64,000 nt of DNA, taken from Megalonaias nervosa. Lineage: Eukaryota > Mollusca > Bivalvia > Unionida > Unionidae. Numbering within the stretch: the stretch's first letter is position 1; each line of letters starts with the position of its first letter. The translations under genes and the position numbers were made by a program. The notes below the pieces were generated by a model. That model did not search any database, was not told the origin of the DNA, and worked only from the letters and a program-made list of their open reading frames with translations. The stretch is from the NCBI GenBank assembly GCA_016617855.1, contig JAECUM010033672.1, forward strand, positions 1 to 64,000, given 5' to 3'. Shown piece by piece: positions 57,635 through 64,000 of this stretch.

Positions 57635-59900
57635 GCATTCGTTCCGCTTGCGTTATCACTACCTATATTTAGTTCTGCAGATCGTTTTTGACAAAAGCTT
57701 GAGGAACTTCAGCCTTCTTGATGTTTTTGTTGAATACTATGGATCTATCGATGGATCTGGAAGTCTCTGACATGATCGAATACATTTTGGGGCGCAGTCA
57801 AAAATATGTTTCGATGAGCTTACCCTTGCACCTGTCTTTGAATTTCCCTACAATTTTCTTTTTGTTCATGATATAAAGCGAATGGTTGTTTGGGTAATCG
57901 CTGCTATCAAACTCGTTCACCAAAGATACCTTTCCCGTTTCTATGTAGGCGTGATCGATGGTTATATACATTAGCAACGATTATATGTGCATATTCAGCA
58001 TCCTGACTTTGTTGTCGTACTGCGGTTTGATATTGTTATAGTAGAACTCGTGTATAAGTAATATGCATAAGCCCAACATAGACGCGTTAACATAGATTGG
58101 CCTTGTCAGCCTTAGTTATGATTTTGTTTTTACTATTGACAGCAATAGGTTCACCATCGAAGATCTTCTGTGACTAGAACGCCGGGTCCGCAATCAACCT
58201 CTTGAACTTGTCTTGCTCTCTATCTCGGTCAAGATAAACTCTGATTCGTTTCTGTAGATTTTCTGTGGTTTCGCCAAAGATGTTATTATGCATGAGCTTG
58301 ACAAAGTTTTTCTCAGACTTGTTAGTTGCGACCGTGGATGTGGCTAAGCTTGGCACGTTTTGCAAATCTTGGTTTTTGATAATAAAGAGCCCCGTACCAT
58401 TCCAGGCGACGAGAAGTGATCCGCGGCATTGAGATTGTACACACGCATGGTTGTATCACGAAACGTTTCGAAGACATTTGCGGGCACCAACACATCTGTA
58501 CATATCGTGATGGTCAGGTCGTGTAGTCTTTGGCGAAAATTCCTTCGCGGTACATCAACAAAAAGAAAGCATCAATAAGTGACAAAACATTTTCTCAAGC
58601 TTCTCCCAATGGTTCATATAATCGTACGGGTAAGCACCTTCGCGAATGAGCAAACCTCTGCGAAAGTGTCCATGGATGTTTTTCCCCATCGTTGGAACTG
58701 GTAAAAACCGGCCTAGTAATGTCGGCAACGACAGTACTGTTCAGCTATACCAGAAATGCCAGTGAAAGGCGAAAGCACCGTTACTATGATTCATTGATGC
58801 AGCACGATATGCAAATGAGCTGCTATTTCACAGTTTCCATACAGTTGGAAGCAATTCATCTGCAAATCTGAATAATACAAACATGCCTTATTTTGTCGCA
58901 CCGCTTAGTATCCTTATTGCACGTTCCCCTTCGAATTGTTAAAGTTTGAAACATTGTCTATTTCCTTATTTCAACAATACATTTTTGTAGTAGTTTTACT
59001 CTACCAGGATCAGAAACTGCAATCGCTTGAATCCTGAATAGCATCGTTGTGGTTTATCTTCGACGATTGGTACTCGTTTGCAGATTCACATGGTCGGAAT
59101 AGCTGATTTCGCAACTTGACTCCTATATTGCGTCCCAATGTCATTGAGCTTTTTTTTTTATGTACACACAATGCTATTAACTTGGTTGCATTTTTCCAGT
59201 CCCCTTCGTTTTACCTCCCCGAATTCTTATAGTGGTATCTTTGTCCTGAGGTCCAAATCATGATTATATCTTTGAATTTCATGGAGTCCATCAAGAACAT
59301 AACACTATTTTTGTGTTGTGGTAATATGAATTTGTGGATCATGCTTTTGCAAATAAACCGCCATGTTCTTTTTGGAATGTTTGTAAACTTCGTTTGCAAG
59401 GATATAAAGAATCTCCATCAAGTCGGTCTCGTTCCAAATAAAATCAATTGATCCATCATCTAACAGAGCCATAGAACATGACCAGGCTTTGTACATTTTC
59501 ATACAAAATCTAATTGTCTTGAAGTGCTTGTATATTTTATCTATGTTTTATTTTTCTTCATTGGACTAAAAAAAAGGATTCGGAGAATTGTTCCCATCGA
59601 CTGTTTTGCTTCGTTGTAAATCAGTTAGCATACTTCATGAGAGTCTGGTGTGGATGCCATTGTTATATCAGTGTCCAAAGCATGTATCTAACTAATTTGC
59701 CCATTGCTATGTTCACTGGTCATTTCAATGTCGTCGTCACTAGTTATTACAATGTCGTTGTCAACTTAAAGTTTTCTTGCTCGATAGTATGCAATTACGT
59801 TTCACGTTTCTTGTTATATGCTTCGCCAAGTTTTTGTGGTCCTTGTTCCAACACAAAACCTAGCTCAATGAATTTATCAAAATGCTCGTAGTTGAAAAAT
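57635..59900 (-). pseudogene. Family B DNA polymerase relic, copy B
   Basis: The frame 58365-58174 has KSEKNFVKLMHNNIFGETTE followed by NLQKRIRVYL and FKRLIADPAF, the motif B segment of DNA_pol_B_2 polymerases. Further fragments at 59502-59305 (KAWSCSMALLDDGSIDFIWN) and around 58150-58060 match copy A. It has a 140-bp deletion upstream of motif B. Confidence 0.55.
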
Positions 59901-60028
59901 GATACCAAATCGTTTAGGCCTTTATCACAAATCCGTATGACGTATTTAGTCGAAATAGTGATTTAATTTTTTTTCTGTGAGGCTAAAAACACACCCTTGC
60001 TCGGGAATTAAATTGTTTCCGCATTAGC

Positions 60029-60760
60029 TGTGCTTATGAATCCGTTCAAAATACTGGAAGTATCAATCGGCGATTCTCAACAATTATATCCTCCCGAGAG
60101 AAGGAAGCAGTCTCCGGTCGGGTTGTGCTTGCGAACAATAGAATTATAAGCATATTAATGTCTTAAGCTGTTGTACATTTATTTCGTACTGTCTACAGAT
60201 GTTGTCGTGTCAGTATCAATTACGACGGTTTGAATTTGCAAGCCCAGACGAACTCACAGGGTGTTAATGACATCCTCGAAGGCTCAGAGGTTTTTTCACA
60301 GCAAAATACTTCTCAAAGAACCAAAGGTAGCGTGTAATTATAATGGACGATGATGCTACATTGTCAGATTTTACTTTCATTTTTGTGTGCAGGCCAACCT
60401 AAGCTCGGCGTTTGCTCAATAAAGAAAAGTATATTGATTCGAACCTAAAATATCTCGATCAAGAGTAGAAGGCGCTAATGAATAGGCCGGTAGAACTCTT
60501 ATCAGTAAAAGAAAAGAACTCATATATAAATCTAACATTATTGGCGAAAATCAATGTGATGCACCCTTCCCTGTTTGTCGATGTAAAAACAAAACCATTT
60601 TAGAAAATACCATTCCATCGCCTATTATTTTCGAATGTGTACGTAGCAAGAAATGTTCGGTTCCTCTTTGAAAATTAGAGTCAACACGGAATCCACCATT
60701 TCTTGTCTCTTACAAGACACAGTATACTTAGAGCCGCAGATCATTAATAACAGTGGTACA
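60029..60760. repeat. Shared right-end segment of the element lineage
   Basis: Blocks match 19.33-20.3 kb (for example tttgcaagcccagacg and attgtcagattttactttca) and, at its left, 33.25 kb. No gene seen. Confidence 0.45.
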
Positions 60761-61091
60761 ATAAACACCAGTTAATTCGAAACGACTGGAGGTCCCCGTG
60801 AGAACTTCGCTTGAGAGCCCACACAACTTACAATAACAGCTACACGCACGTGTAAAAAAAATAAAAATAAAAAAAGAAGTGGGGGGAAAACTCAAGGGAA
60901 TTTGTGATTGGGATCCGTGATCGTGTTTCGTCGCCTATCGGTATTCACTGTGGCACATGCGTATGCCGCCAGATAAAATGTGCGTGGGGGAGGGGTAAAA
61001 GAAATTTAGCCCTAATTGGTACCACATATCTCAACTCGCTGTAATGATACTACTCAGAGACTCTGTTAAAAAAAAAAAAGAAAACTAAACA
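60761..61091. other. No recognisable gene
   Basis: A-rich and G-rich runs only. Confidence 0.4.
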
Positions 61092-61269
61092 CAGTAGAAC
61101 CTGTCTTGAAAGACCACCTCTTTTACCCCAAAAATATGGTCTCTCAAGACAGGTGGTCTCTCATAACAGGTCACAATGCTATATAATCAATAAATTTGTG
61201 CATTGAGAATGTTGTTTCTCAAGACAGGTGGTCTCACATAGCAGTGGTCTTTCAAGACAGGTTTTACTG
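61092..61269. mobile_element. MITE-like element with about 26-bp terminal inverted repeats
   Basis: The left end starts cagtagaacctgtcttgaaa and goes on agaccac; the right end is its near-perfect inverse, finishing caagacaggttttactg. Two internal copies of ctcaagacaggtggtctc give further pairing. At 178 bp it cannot encode a transposase. The CAGT ends recall pogo/Tigger-type elements, an inference; the target duplication is not clear. Confidence 0.8.
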
Positions 61270-61639
61270 TAACAATGCACTCTACTCAAGTGTGTGCTTC
61301 ACTCATGTGGAGTTTCGCTGCTCCAGCTTAAGAAGAGATTAATAAAATAAAACCGAAATGCAGTCCAAATACAATGATTGATGACAGCGATGTGCAGTAG
61401 AACATAATTTCGATTGAAGATGTCTGATCTTTTATTGTTAAAAATGGACTGTGTGATTTTTAATTTTAGGATAAATTACTCTGAATCTAGTTAGTCTCTG
61501 ATTTTGATGAGGTATGAGCGTGAATCTGCCTTATTTGCTTAACTCAGGATGCGAGAAGGGCTAATAATAGGCCTAGTCATTTACGCTGCAGAGGTTCTGT
61601 GTGTGACTTGAAATTTAACGAGCTTTAACAATTTTCCAG
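61270..61639. other. No recognisable gene
   Basis: Nothing supported. Confidence 0.4.
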
Positions 61640-61906
61640 TCATATCGCAACGATGTCTGCAGTGTGGCAGTTTGTAGTGATATCTAGCACTGGTGCATCA
61701 AGCCGCAGATATGTAGCATGTTCTCCCATCCACATTATCTTGACACCAGACCCACCAGTCCTGACACTAAGCTCTCAGTGCTGAGCTCCTAGCGAGGAAG
61801 CTGTTACTACCATTTTTATAAGTCTTTGGTATGACTCGGCCGAGGTTCGAACTCACGACCTCCCGCATCCGAAGCGGACGCTCTAACTACCAAGCCACCA
61901 GAGCGG
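61640..61906 (-). mobile_element. tRNA-derived SINE
   Basis: On the minus strand from 61906: a tRNA-like head with A box tggcttggtagttagagcg and B box gagttcgaacctc at about 61860-61848. A body of about 170 bp without further tRNA similarity follows. It is not a true tRNA gene: the acceptor stem does not close. Its left end is approximate. Confidence 0.75.
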
Positions 61907-62472
61907 TTTCTGCAGAGGTTTTAATCTCAGATCTTGGTTCGTTGTTTTTATCAATTTATTTTTGTTTGATGATGGTAGTGTGTTTCGTTTTATAAAACGT
62001 TATTTTTGGCTGAGCCAGGAATCATACAGTTTTTATAAACAAAATCGTGGGTGGCAGGATGTTGGTTTTAAAAATTAAGAAAAATCATTTAAAAATTAAA
62101 ATTAGGTGAGTTAGAAAGATGAATATCAGTTGTAAATACATATTTAGTTCAGTTCTTAAAGCTGGCATTGATATAACAGAAATCCAACAAGTTTGAAACT
62201 TGCAATATTTATGAAAAAGAATTATAACAAAAGTATAGGGTCAATCTTATAGCCCAGTGGTACCGCTGGTACCTACGGTGAATACACATATTTATCTATA
62301 GCAAAGTCTAGTTCGTGTCGGCAAATAAAACAGTGTTATGATACACCCAACCGCACATAGTTGACAGTAGCAATAGTGGAGTGTGTGGTGGTTGTCGAAG
62401 CAGTTGGTTTAGTTGTCTGCAGCAGAAAGTGCGGTGTGATCAATATTTATAACATTCCCTCAACTTCCGATA
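61907..62472. other. Probable upstream region and 5' UTR of the host gene
   Basis: AT-rich, then more mixed from 62340. No clear TATA before the ATG. The exact promoter cannot be placed. Confidence 0.35.
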
Positions 62473-62597
62473 ATGGCGGAGGCAAGGAGTGCTGTAAGTG
62501 AACTTCGTGTTGGAAGAATTGACGAGGGAAGAAGCCCGGAACATGATTTTTATCTTGCGATCAGAGCGTCTGTAATTCGCCGTTTTTTTCGCGCACG
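62473..62597 (+). CDS. First coding exon of a host gene
   Basis: An ATG in good context (ccgataatggcgg) opens 41 codons plus two bases, ending at a consensus splice donor cg|gtaagt at 62598. The text (MAEARSAVSELRVGRIDEGR, then HDFYLAIRASVIRRFFRA) is well-formed and locally richer in GC than its flanks. I do not recognise the family. The next exon is not visible in the remaining 1.4 kb and presumably lies to the right. Confidence 0.5.
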
Positions 62598-63254
62598 GTA
62601 AGTCTTAAGTGGCTTGCGGGGTGGGGTGGGGGTGGGGGCAAACAGAATGTAGTTTATGCGAATGAATTTTGGAATGCATACGTCAGAAAACACAGACACA
62701 GACAAACACACACATACAAACATTATCACACTCGCACAGCAAGGACTAACTCCCCGTTTGTTTGTACCCCTTTGCCGATTTCAATAATGAAACAGAATTT
62801 GAGGAAATATGAACAACATTTTGAATTCTTATCCCCAAAATAAATGAGTTGTTCATTATTTTCAAAAAAGAGGAATTTACTGTGAATGCATTGTTTCACA
62901 TTTGAACCATGTGGTATTTATGCTGAGTAAGATAATAACATCAAGTGATATATTCAGTAAATCTGATTCCTGCTGATACAAAAATTCCCAGATTCTTCTT
63001 TAAATAATATGGAATCCAAAGGACAAATATCAAGACTTACTTTTTCTCTTGAAATTCAGCCTAGTGCAAAGTACAGAACAGTGGCGTGGAATCTGACTTT
63101 TCTATGTAATGTGAGAAAGAGGCTTTTTGAATCCTTTGTTCAGAACATTGAATGGAAAGTTCAATTTATTGTTTATCTTCTTGAAATTATCATAACCAGT
63201 CAAGCAGATCACTCAGTATACATTTCAACCCCATCAAGTGTATCTGGTCTCATA
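62598..63254. other. Probable first intron
   Basis: Starts GTAAGT, followed by a G-rich patch and CA-rich patch. A 96-codon frame at 63009-63299 shows no motif and is likely chance. Confidence 0.35.
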
Positions 63255-63400
63255 GCTAGAAGACTAGTAGATCAGAAGGCCAAAGAGGTTATGAGATGAC
63301 CCTGTGTATATCAGAAGGCCACAAAAGAGGTTATGAGATTACCCTGTGTATATCAGAAAGCCAAGAGAGAGGTTTGTGGTATGGCCCTGTGTGCATAAAA
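63255..63400. repeat. Three tandem units of about 46 bp
   Basis: The units share tatcagaaggccaaagaggt and atgagat-accctgtgtat, with variation between copies. Confidence 0.8.
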
Positions 63401-64000
63401 TATTTTGTGCCATCCATCTCATGATATATTTTCTTCAAGTTCTGCAGAAATATTTGACCAATTTTAAATGAATGTGTAAGCATCATACAGCAAAGGGCTT
63501 TCAGGTTGTAGAGTTGATGCCAATCAGCTACCATTACTAAACAAAACTTCTTGTATATCTTTTTCTTAGAAAGCAACCAATTTTTAACCAGATTCCACAG
63601 CATCCTGGCATCTTGACTGTTTCACTTTGTACCAAGGATGTAAATCTGCCACTATCGACGGTACTGTTACTCACAGGCAAGCATGAAAACAACTTCTAAA
63701 ATATGTCCCAACCAATGAAAGATGTAAGTTAGTTACTTCCCCTGAATCTGATTCTTGGCAACATTAGAGAATCCAGTCCAACAAATTCCTTATTTTGTGT
63801 TTAACTATATATCTGTCTTGTCTCATTTATGTTTTTCACACCAAGAAAATTCTTTTGCCAGTATAACATTAATGGATTAAATATATTTAAACTTGAGTGA
63901 CAAATAGAGAGGTGTTTCAGTGTGAATACAGACAAGTCTGTTTTGCATATTTATTTAAGCTACTTACAAACTACAAGAAAACAAGCTTTTAAATAAATAA
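63401..64000. other. No recognisable gene
   Basis: AT-rich, probably intronic. A minus-strand 90-codon frame (63603-63331) overlaps the tandem repeat and is not supported. Confidence 0.35.

Larger units (their letters stand above)
54943..60028. repeat. Duplicated element, copy B (mate of 34229-39998)
   Basis: Same orientation and order as copy A with scattered substitutions. It lacks A's 35681-36247 (join at 56436, ggtggacggcctagg) and A's 38137-38276 (join at 58337). It carries short extras, such as about 25 bp at 55253-55281. Its right flank continues into the shared terminal segment of the lineage, unlike copy A, whose similarity ends at about 39998. Confidence 0.85.

Noticed and set aside
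61840..61906. tRNA gene
   Set aside because: A and B boxes are present but the cloverleaf does not close and a SINE body follows; called as SINE.
63009..63299. Coding frame of 96 codons
   Set aside because: Runs into the tandem repeat, no family, no splice context; probably chance in an intron.

Overview
The window is eukaryotic, AT-rich, gene-poor and packed with repeats. It has no bacterial-style operons with ribosome binding sites. It contains a LINE with a tRNA-derived SINE inserted in it, a second tRNA-derived SINE, a short inverted-repeat (MITE-like) element, a Ty3/Gypsy integrase scrap, (TA)n, (CATA)n and (GT)n microsatellites, and near the right end what looks like the first coding exon of a host gene with a GTAAGT donor. 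An invertebrate, possibly a mollusc or other lophotrochozoan, fits best; this is inference from the repeat mix and is of low confidence.

Most of the window is a graveyard of integrated Maverick/Polinton-like (adintovirus-like) DNA virus elements. The first, best preserved element runs off the left edge to about 6.2 kb. It has a zinc-finger-bearing family B DNA polymerase (-) with two frameshifts, a double CCHC zinc-knuckle protein (+), a coiled-coil protein with a basic nuclear-signal-like stretch (-), and a small basic protein (+). The small gene is followed by a sequence that matches a metazoan histone-mRNA 3' stem-loop. Divergent gene pairs share short promoters with TATA boxes. Decayed relatives of the zinc-knuckle gene and of a minor capsid-type gene lie at 7.2-8.5 kb.

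From 10.7 to 20.3, 26.7 to 33.3, 34.2 to 40.0, 40.5 to 52.2 and 54.9 to 60.8 kb are further, more decayed elements of a related but different lineage. They repeatedly show the same modules: small membrane protein, basic core-like protein, Q-rich structural protein, FtsK/A32-like packaging ATPase, a phospholipase A2-like domain protein, an rve integrase and a family B polymerase. The 40.5-52.2 kb element is the most complete. In order it carries a Q-rich protein, core protein, major capsid protein, hydrophobic pVI-like protein, adenain-like protease, a phage-like fibre with repeated modules, a membrane protein interrupted by an HNH homing-type endonuclease, a very long replication protein (polymerase-like region, SF1 helicase, HNH/zinc module), integrase, PLA2-like protein and packaging ATPase. 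The 34.2-40.0 and 54.9-60.0 kb segments are near-identical duplicates. All copies carry stops and frameshifts.

Unrelated insertions sit between the elements: a multi-frameshifted gene of a repetitive transposon-like family (11.9-13.6 kb), the Gypsy scrap (21.1-21.4 kb), the LINE/SINE nest (22.7-24.4 kb) and the MITE and SINE at 61-62 kb. The remaining intergenic stretches are AT-rich and show nothing I can assign.
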